From Heterotrichella gracilis (lineage: Eukaryota > Sar > Xanthophyceae > Tribonematales > Xanthonemataceae), in the NCBI GenBank assembly GCA_032358255.1, contig JAULBX010032146.1, forward strand, positions 1-64,000: a DNA stretch of 64,000 nt. The letters run 5' to 3'. Positions within the stretch are counted from its first letter, which is position 1, and each line of letters starts with the position of its first letter. A program made the position numbers and the translations under genes. This document shows, in pieces, positions 1 through 11,012 of this stretch. The notes below the pieces were generated by a model. The model saw only the letters and a program-made list of their open reading frames with translations. It was not told the origin of the DNA and searched no databases.

Positions 1-81
1 GCCCCCCCTCCGGCCTTGGCCCCCGCTGCCCATGGTCCCGGCCACCCACTCACCCACGCCCCTCTCCCCCCTGCCCCCCAG

Positions 82-3000
82 ATCACCCGCCGCGTGCAGT
101 GCGCCCTGAGCCCCCTGCAAATCCAGCTGTGCTTGGACGTGCTTGGCCAGAACAGCGAGGCCATCCGGCTGGCTGCCAAGAACAAGACCAAGATGGGCAT
201 GAGCAACGCGCTCATGCGCCTGCGCCAGATCATCAACCACCCCTACATGATCATGAAGGAGCCACAGGTGGGGAGGGGAGGTGGTGCGGCGGTCAGTCAT
301 GGTGGAAGGACCCTAATTTGATTTCATTTGTTTAATCAATGTGTATTGGCCTTAATTCCAACCCCTAAACTCTAAACCCAAATTCTAAAACCCTAAATCG
401 TATATGATCATGGCAAAGCGGCAGGAGGGGTTTGTGCTCCGTCCACCGGCTAGTCTGGCACACCCATGTTTTAAGTTATGCATGCATTCGTCGCCTTTTT
501 CCTCCTGCTGGTGTAACACCTCTGCATGTAATGTTTCCCTACTGACCGCGTGCCCATATCTGGCAGACCCAGAGCAAGGAGGAGGAGATGCGTCTGATGG
601 TGTCAGCGGGGGGCAAGCTTTGCATGCTGCAGCAGATGCTGCCACGCCTCATCGAGGGAGGGCACAAGATACTCATCTTCTCGCAGATGGTGGAGGTGCG
701 GGGTGCATACTTACATTAATTGCCTCAACATTACAGCCACGACACAGCATGCATGCGCCAGCCTGCATGACCAAGATCTTGCTGCCCTGTTGCTTCAAAA
801 AGACAATTTGCGAAAGAGGCTCCAAGCCAAGCAGCACGTATGCCCTCCCCTTATGCACCACAGGATGGTGCAGATACCATTTCCCCACCATCTCTGACTG
901 CATGAGCTTTGTTGTGTTAGCGGCAGCATGTGACCACCTGCCCCTCCTTGCAGATGCTTGACATCTTGGAGGACTTCCTGCACGATTTCCGGGACATCAC
1001 CGGTGCCGTCGCTCGCTACTATGGCAGCGAGCCACTCTCAGACCTGGACGATGAAGCGCACCAGCCAGTCATACCCTTCTTCAGGTGTGCTGCGCCACAA
1101 GTACTACATTTATTTATTTTATCGTCCTAATTTTTACTGTCTACACTTCACACGCTACTGCTTGGTTTATGATTTACAACCAATTTTTTTATCGTGATGT
1201 TCATTGCATGTATTCATTTCGTGTTTATTTAAATCACACCCCCTACCTCCAGGCTGGATGGCAAGACCAAACCCGCTGACCGGCAGCGCCTGATGGACGT
1301 GTTCAACCGCCCCGACAGCCGCGAGCGCGTGTTCCTCATCTCCACCAAGGCGGGGGCGCTGGGTATCAACCTGCAGGCTGCAGACACAGTGTTCCTGTAT
1401 GACCATGACTTCAACCCATTCGTGGACCTACAGGTGGGGCACTGTGCATTTGACTGTGTGGGGCACGCAGCCCAGGGTTGGAGGGTGGCTGGTATGCTTC
1501 CAATTTGTGAGAGGAGTAGCAATGGCATAAATATGCTGATTGTAAGCTGCTCGTGCAGTCCGCCATCTGCACCCACTGTCCTGCTGCAACCTGATCCACG
1601 ACCCCTGCCCTTGAGATTTGACATGTTTGAACACGGCATGGTGCAGCATTTGCAGCAAAATTGGCATGGTATTCCTGTAATGCTGCTGTGCGTCCTTGAA
1701 TTTATTTTCTTAATACTCTTACTGTAATGACAGCGTTCTCATGCAAGCCAGTCCAATGACATGGGGTGCATATTTAATCCCCCCCCTATTCACCCCGTCC
1801 CCACCAGCCATGCCCCCTACCACCCCCGCAGGCCGAGGCTCGCTCCCACCGCCTGGGCCAGTCCTCCACGGTGATGGTGTACAAGCTGTTCACCCCGCAC
1901 AGCGTGGAGGAACGCATGCTAGAGCACGCGGCGCGCAAGCGGGCACTGGAGCAGCTGGTGGTGCAGCACCTGGGGAGGGAGGCGGCGGGGCCAACCGCCA
2001 TCGAGCTCACAGACACGCTGCTGGCAGGTGGGTGGGTGTGCGTGTAGGGGGATGTGGGGTGGGGTGGGTGTTAGGAGGCCCCCAAGCACTATTGAGAATA
2101 CTGACACGCTTCTGGCAGGTGGGGTGTGCGTGTGGGCGGATGTGGGGTGGGGTGGGTGGGTGTTAGGAGGCAGGGCAAGCACAATAAGGTGACAAATACG
2201 CTGCATGTGCAGGGGCCGTGTATTTTGTGTGGGAGGGGGGGGATCTGGCAGAATGGCGCATGGTGGAGTGTCAGGCAGTTCTGTTTGTTGCAGTCAATGC
2301 TCTCGGCATGACTGCACACTTCCCTCAGTCCTAGTCCCTGGCTGCACCGCACCGCTCATTCTCCCCTGTGTGCCCGCCTGTGTGCAGGTGCGGCGCGGCT
2401 GATGCAGGCCTCTGACAGTGCCCGCACCGAGGAGATCCCGCCTATCACCGAAGTCGAGCTGCGCGCGCTGCTGGACCGCACACAGGTGCACCCGGGGGAC
2501 GAGGTCACCAACCAGTCAAGTAAGGCAGTGCTGGCCCATGTCCTAGGCATGCACGCCATTGCGCCCCCCACACACGGCTGCATGCCTGTTAGCCATTACC
2601 ATCGCACAAACTGGTCCCAGTCAGCCGTGTTGGCACCCTGCACCCTCCCTGTGTGCAAGCCACTGCATCACATCCCTCACATCTTATTTAATACAATTCT
2701 TGCTAATTTCCCCAAGCGTATGTCTTTTTCTGAGTAATATCCCCCTGTGCAGCGGCCCTGCTGGGCGAGGTGCGCGCCGGCTGCGCCGCTGTTGCCGCCA
2801 GCTTCGACCTTGCCACTGATCGCCAGCTGCAGGAGGCGGTGCAGGTGGACACCGAGGACTACCAGCGCATGATGGAATGGCTGGCGGAGAGGGAGGAGCA
2901 GCTCAAGCAGAACGAGGTGCGTGGGGGCGTGTGGGGGATCTCCTTTATTAATATAAACCCTAGGTTAAACCCTAGGTTGGGGTTAAAACCCTAGGTTAAA

Positions 3001-5502
3001 CCCTAGGTTGGGATGCGGATGGGGCGCTGCAGGTAACTTGACTTAGGGTGCAGTTGGGGCCCATGGAAAACCCTAGGGTAGGGTGCAGCAGATGCTAATG
3101 CGTGAGGAGTTTAAGATACGGTGCAGTTGAGGCCCATTTTCTAGAAATCCTAGATCAGGTTGCAACTGAAGCTCATCACAGAAAGCATAGGTTAGGGTGC
3201 AGTTAAGGATCCTGCCGGATACAATGTGGTACACCATATTGCATCATCCATTACCCTCCCCATAAAGCGACCTGCAATGCCATCATGCGCCTCATGCCAC
3301 GTGAACCTGCAACACGCCACATCCTTTTGCATAGATTAATTAGTATGCTATGCCTTTCTGCTAGCTCATGCCATGCCAACCCGCACCACGGTATCTCAAC
3401 CTGCAGCCTCAACGTGCCATATTCCTAAATGTAGATTGATGAGTATGGGCGCGGCCAGCGGCGCGAGGCGCGGCGCGTGAACTACCGCGCCGACTTTGAC
3501 CCCAGTGATGAAGAGATGGAGGACGCCGGGGGCAGCAAGGCGGCCAAGGGTGGCGGTAGCCGCAGCGACAACAGGGGCAGCAGCAGCAATGGCGGCTCGG
3601 ACAGCAATGATGGCAGTGACTCTGACGTGAGTGTGGCACCCCAGCTCAGTCCTGGTTGGGCGGTCTGTGTCCTTTGCCATGTTCGCATTATTTCCAGGAT
3701 GAATTGCGCAGAGTTTATAATACCTCAAATCATAAACTCTGCTATACTGCAAATCTTCCTAATAGGGCTGCCGCCACAGCACGGCAGTCTCTTACGCAGC
3801 GCCATGCAATCCTGCAATTCAGCTGGTCTTCCAGAAACCCGTATGAGGCTATTGCTCCTCCTGTGCAGGACTCTGACATGCAGCCTCGCGGCGATGGTGA
3901 TGCGCCGGGGGACTGTGAGTGCGGTGCCGCCCACACAGGGCCAAGCACCGCAAAGCACAGCCACCACAAGTCACTTCAGCGCACGCACCTCACCTCACAG
4001 CTCAAAGCCAACCTGAGCCTGACCGGGCAGATGAAGGCGCGCATGGAGCACTCACCGGACAACGTGCTGGATGGTAGGTGGTTGTGCACAATGCTGCGCA
4101 AACATGCAGCTGCCAGTACCTTGCGCTGTAAACATCTGATTCACTCGACCAAAATGATTTGGCCTAAGCCGATACCTTTGGCCTAAGCCGATACCTACCC
4201 GAAACCTTGGCTTGCAAGGTTTTCTGGCATAATAGCATGGCATGTCCTTGCTTCAGCCTTGTCGTCTCCAACGGGCAAGGCATTGTTTGTGCACCTTGTA
4301 GCTATATTTTTTGTACATGGACCCAGACCTTCAATCTTAATTAAACCCTTACCCCTGATGTCTGGTGCAGGCCTGCCCTCCCCAGTGCACAGCAGCGACA
4401 ACGGCTACATCAGGCTCCCAGCGCACCCCGCAAGGCCATCACCTGCACGGAAACTCAATGGTGCGTGCAACGTGACATGCACCGCACACCAAGGGGACCA
4501 GTGCCTCGTAGCCTATGCCCTGTGTTGTTTGCATCAAGAGAGGACACCCTATTGGCACAGTGCACACGGGGCTCGCATTGTTTTTGGGCACTGGTGAACC
4601 CAAAACCCGAAGCCCTAAATAGTATCGTTATCGAGTATTATTTATATCTAGACATATATAGTTTGCTAAAATTTAATGACTTGGCACTGGTGAAGTGGCC
4701 ATTAGTGATGGATATATATGATCTAGGACATCCAATGGTAAATTTCATTGATAACAGCAGCTGTAATCGTCACTCTAAAGCAGACCTGCATTTCGATTTA
4801 TATATATCGATGCGATGGGATTATGTGGTTGTAACCTCTGTGTACCTGCCATGCAGCCCTGCCCATAACCCCTTCATCCGACGCCGACTACGACGGCTAC
4901 GCCAGCGGGGTGGAGGCCAGGCGCTGCAAGGCGGAGGCCAAAGCCGCGTGCCGCGCCGCACACCAGCTCGCCCGCCAAGCCGAGCGTCTGGCGGCCCGGG
5001 AGGCCAAGCAAAAGCAGCGCCAGGAGGAGGTTGCTGCGCGCAAGGCGGCTGCCGCACTGGCCAGGGAGCAGGCTAGGGAGAGGAAGAAGGAGGAGCGCAA
5101 GGCGCAGCGCAAGGCAATGGTAGGGACACGCCTACCAGGCTGGCGTTGTCTGGCCGTGGGTTTTACGTTGCCTTTAAAATTTGGTTTTTTAGTGCCTGAC
5201 ACCCTGTGCATTCCATCTGGCCCCTCACCTGTGGGGTTTCCTTGGCTCCTTTCTCACACCCTGCCTCTTCTCCTTGAGACAGAGTTGTAATTTATCTGTC
5301 ATTATTCATTTTGCTTATTTATCTGTTTTTGCAGCATGTGGCCACCAAGGCGGCTGGGCGTGTGAATCAGCTGCGGCACGACCAAGAGGTGTGGGCGCGC
5401 TGCGTGGGGGGATGCGGCGATTCGGACTCTGACGAAGGGGGGTCGTGCGGCGACCAGCCTGCGTTTGGTCGGACCTTCGGCGCTGGGTATAGCATGTGGT
5501 AG
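82..5502 (+). CDS. SNF2-family chromatin-remodelling ATPase, C-terminal part (5' end off window)
   Basis: Twelve exons join in one frame: 82-267, 567-695, 954-1084, 1253-1433, 1832-2027, 2388-2519, 2753-2916, 3444-3626, 3869-4073, 4371-4460, 4857-5119, 5335-5502, giving about 675 residues. The first five carry the helicase C-terminal lobe: LRQIINHPYM, KILIFSQMVEMLDILEDFL, STKAGALGINLQAADTV, then DLQAEARSHRLGQ (the arginine-finger motif VI region) and VMVYKLFTPHSVEERM. Such proteins use ATP to slide or evict nucleosomes. After the motor come YGRGQRREARRVNYRADFD, which resembles the basic segment after the motor in Brahma, CHD and ISWI proteins, then acidic/serine-rich linkers and a long Lys/Arg/Ala-rich coiled coil (exon 11). 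The usual DWNP is DFNP here, and about 28 residues are inserted before RLDGKT. CHD, ISWI, LSH or SNF2 subfamily cannot be settled without the N-terminal domains. Bases 1-81 are intron. Confidence 0.85.
2012..2182. repeat. Tandem duplication across exon 5 / intron border of the SNF2 gene
   Basis: Two imperfect copies (about 2012-2088 and 2103-2182, period about 91 bp) both run from GACACGCT through CTGGCAG|GTG and on into G/T-rich intron ending TTAGGAGG. The first copy holds the donor used in the exon model. The second places a near-identical donor in the intron. Confidence 0.8.
2952..3075. repeat. Degenerate AACCCTAGGTT array in intron
   Basis: Four close copies of AAACCCTAGGTT at 2956-3009, with decaying copies to about 3075 and beyond, lie in the long intron between exons 7 and 8 of the SNF2 gene. 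The unit is palindromic around CCTAGG and resembles a telomere-repeat derivative. Confidence 0.7.
4159..4195. repeat. 18-bp direct repeat, two copies
   Basis: TTGGCCTAAGCCGATACC occurs at 4159-4176 and 4178-4195 inside an intron of the SNF2 gene. The copies are identical, so the duplication is recent. Confidence 0.85.
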
Positions 5503-7324
5503 CGAGCTGGCGTGGTTGAGGTTGGTGGGTGGAGTTGCAGCGTGATCCATGGGCAGTGGTGCCATCATGGGCTGATCGCACTTTGATCGGCATCGCTCAC
5601 ATAAGGCCCTGGGGCATCATGTGCCACATCGGAGCAGCGCTAGCCCGAGGTGCAGGAAGGAGCAACTGCTTGCATTTCACTTTTAAAGTTTATGCCATGC
5701 TGCAATGCATGCTTGATGTATACAATCTACCCAACATGCCCATTCTTAAACTGCCAAGGTAGCTCATCCTTCAGCCGCTGGGTGTGTCATCTGTACTTTA
5801 CATGCATGGTTGACACCATAACCACGGGGTGACATGCAGCAATTTATTTCTTGCAAAACATTATTTGATTCCAAACTGCCACCATGTGGACATTCATGTT
5901 GATCCATACGTACGATCCATCCCTGTTGTGAAATTACTGTAATACTAGTGTAACATGAAAGAGGAAGCACCGCCACGGCGGCCTGCTTGTATGGATTATT
6001 GAGGCAATGAGTGTGCACATACAATAAAACAGGTGAATGCTATTCCCAAAGATGTCTGATGCATATAGTGCATTTTTAGAATGTTTGCCATACACCAACT
6101 GCGCGATGAACTTCATCAGCTTCATTGAAACAGCCACACAATGGAGAGGCACTGCCTAGGAAAGCCAAGATTAATCTACAGACCTCATTAAAAAAACCAT
6201 TGTCACCCTGTGAGAACGCTTCTCAGCATGACAATTTATAATCAGATACACTATCAACACAAACTATGTGCTTGAAACAATCTCTACACAGCATCCCCTT
6301 GAAAATTACAGTTTTGTACAACCCTGGGCCATCCTGATAATATCTGCACATATACACGGATGAAGCGCCAATTTGCCAGTGCACCTAGAGTCTACTTCAT
6401 TTGCCTTCTCTATAATCGCTGCTGTCCAAGCCTCGCCATGCCTGCGCTCCCAGCAGATCCTGAACCATCCCTATCACATTTCCCCCCCCCCCCGCCACAT
6501 AAAGAAAAATCCGTAACACGCAAAGCATGCATGCAATGATCTCCCATGTATGCCTGACCTGTAAAGCGCTTTTGTGCAAACCTTGAACCCTAAACATTGC
6601 CTAGCTGGCGCCCTTCACCCTGCTCTGAAACCCCGCTCCAGGGTTTACAATTCCTGCCAGGGCGGCCCTAATGCAGGTGATATTCCAGCTGCCTCGGCTT
6701 CCCTGAGCATGTCGTCAAACATCCTTTCATATTGTCCTGCGCACACTGTGTGCATATGGTCAGTTGCGTCATCGGTTGCAACAGCCACAAATGCCGATGA
6801 AGCCAGTGTTCTCTAACATCATTAGACGCCACAATACCTGAAAATTGCCGCAATGCATACATCCATTGCCCCAAGCTACAGGATGAGTGATCAGTTTATT
6901 CAAAATATGGGGTATCCAGCACGGGAGGCATACCCAAAGGCAAATAACAATGCAGAAGCATCTAAATAATGTACACATACCCAGCACCCAACTTTTTCTG
7001 TGCAAGCCACAGTCTTTTCTCGGCTCTATGGTGTGATGCATACCCGTGTGCAAAGTATGCAACCCGTATCTGACCGGCATTCCTTAAGCCAACTTGTGCA
7101 CACCCCTCTGACGTATGCAAATGACATATGATGCAACTGTGGGTGAATGAGTTGGTTATATTTAATTAACCCATGGCCCACCCAGCGCACCACCATGCCG
7201 CGCAGCAGACCATGCTCACCCCAAACCCTAAACCCTACTCCCAGACGCATGCTCACCCTAAACCCTAAACCCTACTCCCAGGCGCATGCTCACCCTAAAC
7301 CCTAAACCCTACTCCCAGGCGCAT
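5503..7324. other. Intergenic region, 3' flanks of two convergent genes
   Basis: No convincing coding exon is seen on either strand. TGTAA motifs at 5938-5942 and nearby fit the polyadenylation signal of the SNF2 gene. A C-homopolymer lies at about 6481-6494. From 7206 the telomere-like minisatellite begins. Confidence 0.6.
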
Positions 7325-7500
7325 GCTCACCTACATCATACTCGGGGTGTAGCAGGTGATCAAACGCGGCCCGACGACTGCGCATGCTCACCCTAAACCC
7401 TAAACCCTAAACCCTAAACCCTACTCCCAGGCGCATGCTCACCTGCATCATAGTCCGGGTTTAGCAGGTGATCAAACGCGGCCCTGCGATTGCGCATGCA
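7206..7500. repeat. Telomere-like minisatellite with duplicated exon end
   Basis: Units of CCCTAAACCCTAAACCCTACTCCCAG(A/G)CGCATGCTCA repeat at 7206-7324 and again at 7387-7440. Between the blocks, 7325-7389 is a diverged copy of 7437-7500, the 3' end of the ORC4-like last exon with its donor-like CAGGTGAGC (read on the minus strand). The number of CCCTAAA units differs between blocks (two versus four). Confidence 0.85.
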
Positions 7501-9220
7501 GCGTAGCCTCAAGGGCGACGGCGCTGTGACAACCAGGCCGCAGCCAGGGAAAGCTTGCACCGGCACGGACCTAAGCTTGGTCCACTCGGCCACCTCCTGC
7601 ACAGCCAGCGCGCCTAGCCCCAGAAGCTTCCGCAGCACTGCATGCCCCGCCTCCTGCTGTGCCTCGGTAGACGCTGCCTCCCCCAATTGGTAGCGGCCAA
7701 GCGCCTGCTCCATGTCCTCCACAGGCACCGCATCGTAGGTTGAATCCAGAAGCTGCAGGGCGGCCACAGCAAACTGCTGCGGGGTACACCCGTAGCCCCC
7801 ATTGATCCGCAATTGGACCAGCAGCTCATCTTGCATTTGTGCAACGGTCACGGCAGCCACGGCTATACAGCGCATCTTGACACCCCCCTCAGCCTAGCCC
7901 AAGACACTTATTACCAGCACCACTTCACAGGGTCTCAGATTGTTGGCCCTCAAAAGTGGCGCCAATTTAAGGGTAATGAGATAACAATGGGCCCTATGCT
8001 GTGACCACCCCACAGCTTTGGGGAGCCTTCCACAGCATGCGCGCATCCCCACCATCCTACCACATGGGGCCAGTCGAGGGTGCAACACAGGAGCACGCCA
8101 TGCACAGCCGCACAGCTCGCCTGCCCGCACCTTTCTCCAGGTGCGCCTGCAGGGTAGGGTCTGAGGTGATAGCAGCACGCTGATGAGCCCGCTGTCCACA
8201 AAATCTCCAAGGTGGTGCAGCACCGGCTGCAGCTCCCCGGGATGGCTGACCTCCCATGCCAGCATGTATTCTGCTGAATCCACCACCAGCGCTGGGGGCT
8301 GAGATCCGGGATGTGGGGCAAGGCCTGCCTTCCACACCGTCAGGAGCACCCTGCAAAACAGCAGCACGCTTTGCCCACATGTGCACAGGTGCATATTCTT
8401 TGATTTAAAAACCTCCTTCTTTTAAACAATAATAAAATAAATATCTGTATGACAGGTATTCATTGTTATTTAGTTTTAAATGGTGGAAATTTTAGATGGC
8501 AGTATGTCAGTGCATGCCAGTACACATCTCGCATGCAGCGTCAAGGCAGGAGCTTGCAACATTGATGCACGGTGTGAGGCATGCTGCACCCACCGCCGCA
8601 TGCGCCAGTGGCGCTCTGTGCCTAAACCCTACACCCTACACACTGCCTACTGGATTGACTTATAGGGCTTGGAACACGTACCTGGCCGCTGCAAACAGGT
8701 CGCTGACATCCAGTGCCTTTGGCGCCTTCTGAGGCCAAAACCGCTGGAGCACCCTGGGAAGCCACTTCGAGGGATCGAGGCCCGGGTTCTTCCCAGCATA
8801 CACAGCCAAAAACGCCTCTACGGTTTCTGAGCCAACCGCCTCTGCGGTTCGTGCCCAGGCTTGCTTCGGCACCCCGGCAGTGCGCTGCTCTGCAATCTTG
8901 TACATGATGTCCCACAGCAGTTCTGGGCAAAGGTCAGTGGACTGCTGGCGGTAAACTCTTGGCACTCAAACTGCAACACCCTGTCCTCTGCTGCCACCAC
9001 TCCACCAGTGTGCTTTTGCCGCTGCAAAGAGGGCCAAGCACCAGCCCGAAGCTTGTGGACTGGCCGCCCAACCAGGCCTGCAGTTCTTCCGTTCTGGCAC
9101 CCTGACATAGATCGGGTCACCTTCCAACTGATAGCTGTTTGGTTGGCCAGTGCTGGGTGCTTGTGGCTGGTGCTGGCTGGAGCCCGTGCCCTCCTGGGGA
9201 GCAGACCCTTGGGAGCGAAC
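7414..9220 (-). CDS. Origin recognition complex AAA+ subunit, ORC4-like; apparent frameshifts
   Basis: Read on the minus strand, an exon from about 9220 to 8682 gives a Gln/Ser-rich linker, then VRVPER, EELQAWLGGQ and a Walker A GPLCSGKST. Exon 8350-8131 gives ALVVDSAEYMLAW, a Walker B-like segment with DSAE where ORC4 has DEFD. Exon 7875-7443 or to a stop at 7414 gives a C-terminal helical domain (LLDSTYDAVPVEDMEQALG, HAVLRKLLGLGAL) that lines up with the ORC4 winged helix. ORC4 binds replication origins as part of the six-subunit ORC. The frame changes twice in the first exon, near 9087 and between about 8990 and 8940, without splice signals. That means either assembly indels or a decaying gene. 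ORC5 is the main alternative (YIVLDKAEYL resembles the Walker B). The N-terminus was not found. Confidence 0.5.
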
Positions 9221-10500
9221 CTGGACACATACAACGCAACTTTAGATGAAATGCCAGGGAATGTGTGGCTGTCACAAGGTTGGCGCAATCAGCCGGCCCT
9301 GCACACCGTGCAGTGTGCGGCTGCATATGTGTAAACCCTGAAACCCTAAACCCTGGAACACACCTGCAAAGCATGACGGTAAGCAACACACCTGCACCGG
9401 TCTAGCAAGCCTGTGGCAGCGCCATTGGGAGCTCTGTGGGTAATGCCAGCCGCTTCTGCAGCTGCTGGGTGCGGCCCGTTGCCTGGCAACAGCTGCCACG
9501 CCGACCTGGCCCTGCGATCACAACACACCGTTTAGGGTTTAGGGTAATTTCAGCACCGCCAGCACCCACGGGACAAATTTGTGCAGGGTGCACAAGCTTG
9601 GTGCTTCCACATCTGGTGCGCGGTCCAGATTTGGGCTGCCAACCTGGTGTATGCACTATTGCCCTGTGTGCCCATGTGTGGCTAAAATATTCGTGTGGAA
9701 CTTGTGTTCCTTCACTTCTTGTTGGAAGGTGTGTTCCTTAGGTGGCGCCCCAACCCCAACCAGTCAATACCAGGTTGACACAGTTGGCCCGGTGTGAGAG
9801 AATTAACCAAAGAGAGAGACCCCACAGAAACCAACACCAGCGTATGCAAATTTGTTTAAACTAGCTAGCTAGAACTAGCTATAGCCCCTACAGGGTCAGT
9901 CTGGTCCATTACACCAGAGAGCGTACTTGAGGCAAACCACCCGTCAGCTGTAGACCCATGACGGGCAAGTGCCTTCTCGTTGAGTGAAGCCAGGGTTCAA
10001 CTGAAGCAGCCAGTCGACTTGGGCTTGCGACCGAAACCTTGTGGACGCGGTACTGGCGTAGTTTGGTTGGCAGTTGATGTGACTAATGTTGAAGGTGCTA
10101 TATGTCTTTTGCTAGTTCGTCACAGTTCTTGACCACGTGGACCCCGGGCGACCAAACCCTACCAAAACCCTACCCTGGCTGTCTGGTCACCAAAGTTTGG
10201 AGGACCGTCATGGCATGCCAGGGTCTCGTGCAAGTAGAAAGAAAGAAAGAAAGGTAACGCACAGAGGCGTAGTTAGGGGGCCACTGGCTCGCACCAGGGC
10301 ACCACACCAGCCAGAACGGCTGGTCAAGGATAGGCCTTGAGGCCTAATTAGCCAATGCCCGCAGGCATGACATGCAAAAGGGTTTGGCGTTTAGTGTACA
10401 CAGCATAGGAGCCTTGAGTAACCAGATTGCATTTTACGTCACAACAACGCCGCCTGTTTCATGGTGCACCTCATCGAAGTCATAGTCTCAAAATTGGGAA

Positions 10501-10528
10501 TCGCACATCCCGATTATTAGATGTGCGA
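10501..10528. repeat. Short perfect hairpin
   Basis: TCGCACATC (10501-10509) is matched by GATGTGCGA (10520-10528), giving a 9-bp perfect stem with a 10-base loop. Confidence 0.75.
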
Positions 10529-10627
10529 CTGGAGTTTTGGCACAATGCATGGCGAAATGGCTGCGGGGACACGGCATGTGCATTCAGTCACTGCGAGCAG
10601 CTCAGCATTACATGTAGGCAAGGGTGG

Positions 10628-10684
10628 TAAGATAATAATAGGTCAAATTATAATCTTATTATAATAGGTCCTATTATTATCTTA
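10628..10684. mobile_element. Palindromic MITE-like element, AT-rich
   Basis: TAAGATAATAATAGG (10628-10642) is the exact reverse complement of CCTATTATTATCTTA (10670-10684). The core ATAGGTCCTAT is itself palindromic and recurs in the element at 31460-31508, which suggests a family of tiny non-autonomous elements. No transposase is present. Confidence 0.55.
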
Positions 10685-10965
10685 TTACGCTTGATGTAGG
10701 TGGTCCTGGATTAATTTGGATTGGATCTCACGGTAATTACTTTGCTGTTGTTGCTTCGCGCAATAGAAATCCACGCAGGCACTCCCATGATGTATCACCA
10801 CAAGCCTGCATCACAATTCCAAGCTGGGCCAACCACGCCTCACACAACAACCAGGATACCAGATAATAATGAAACACTTCCTCAACAACAATGCCGATCC
10901 GGCCGACAGTGCTCACCACCCCACGCCACCCCCCTCCCCAACCACTCCCATGGGACCTCACCACC

Positions 10966-11009
10966 GATAATAAGATACTAATACTCCTACTATTATCTTA
11001 ATACCCTTG
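10966..11009. mobile_element. Second, diverged MITE-like element next to SMU1 stop codon
   Basis: GATAATAAGATACTAATAC, then CCTACTATTATCTTAATACCC just downstream of the SMU1 stop, shares the ATTATCTTA and TAATACCCTTG words with the other elements in the window. The inverted arms match only partly. Confidence 0.4.
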
Positions 11010-11012
11010 ACC

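Larger units (their letters stand above)
9221..11012. other. Intergenic region without recognised gene
   Basis: No supported coding exon. The stretch holds a short TTTAGGG run (9531-9545), a GAAA microsatellite near 10228, a 9-bp-stem hairpin (10501-10528) and two AT-rich palindromic elements (10628-10684, 10966-11009). Missing 5' exons of the ORC4-like gene could lie in its left part. Confidence 0.5.

Noticed and set aside
404-961. Long open frame overlapping the helicase exons
   Set aside because: It crosses exon 2 of the SNF2 gene in another frame and shows no family motifs; a shadow of GC-rich coding sequence.
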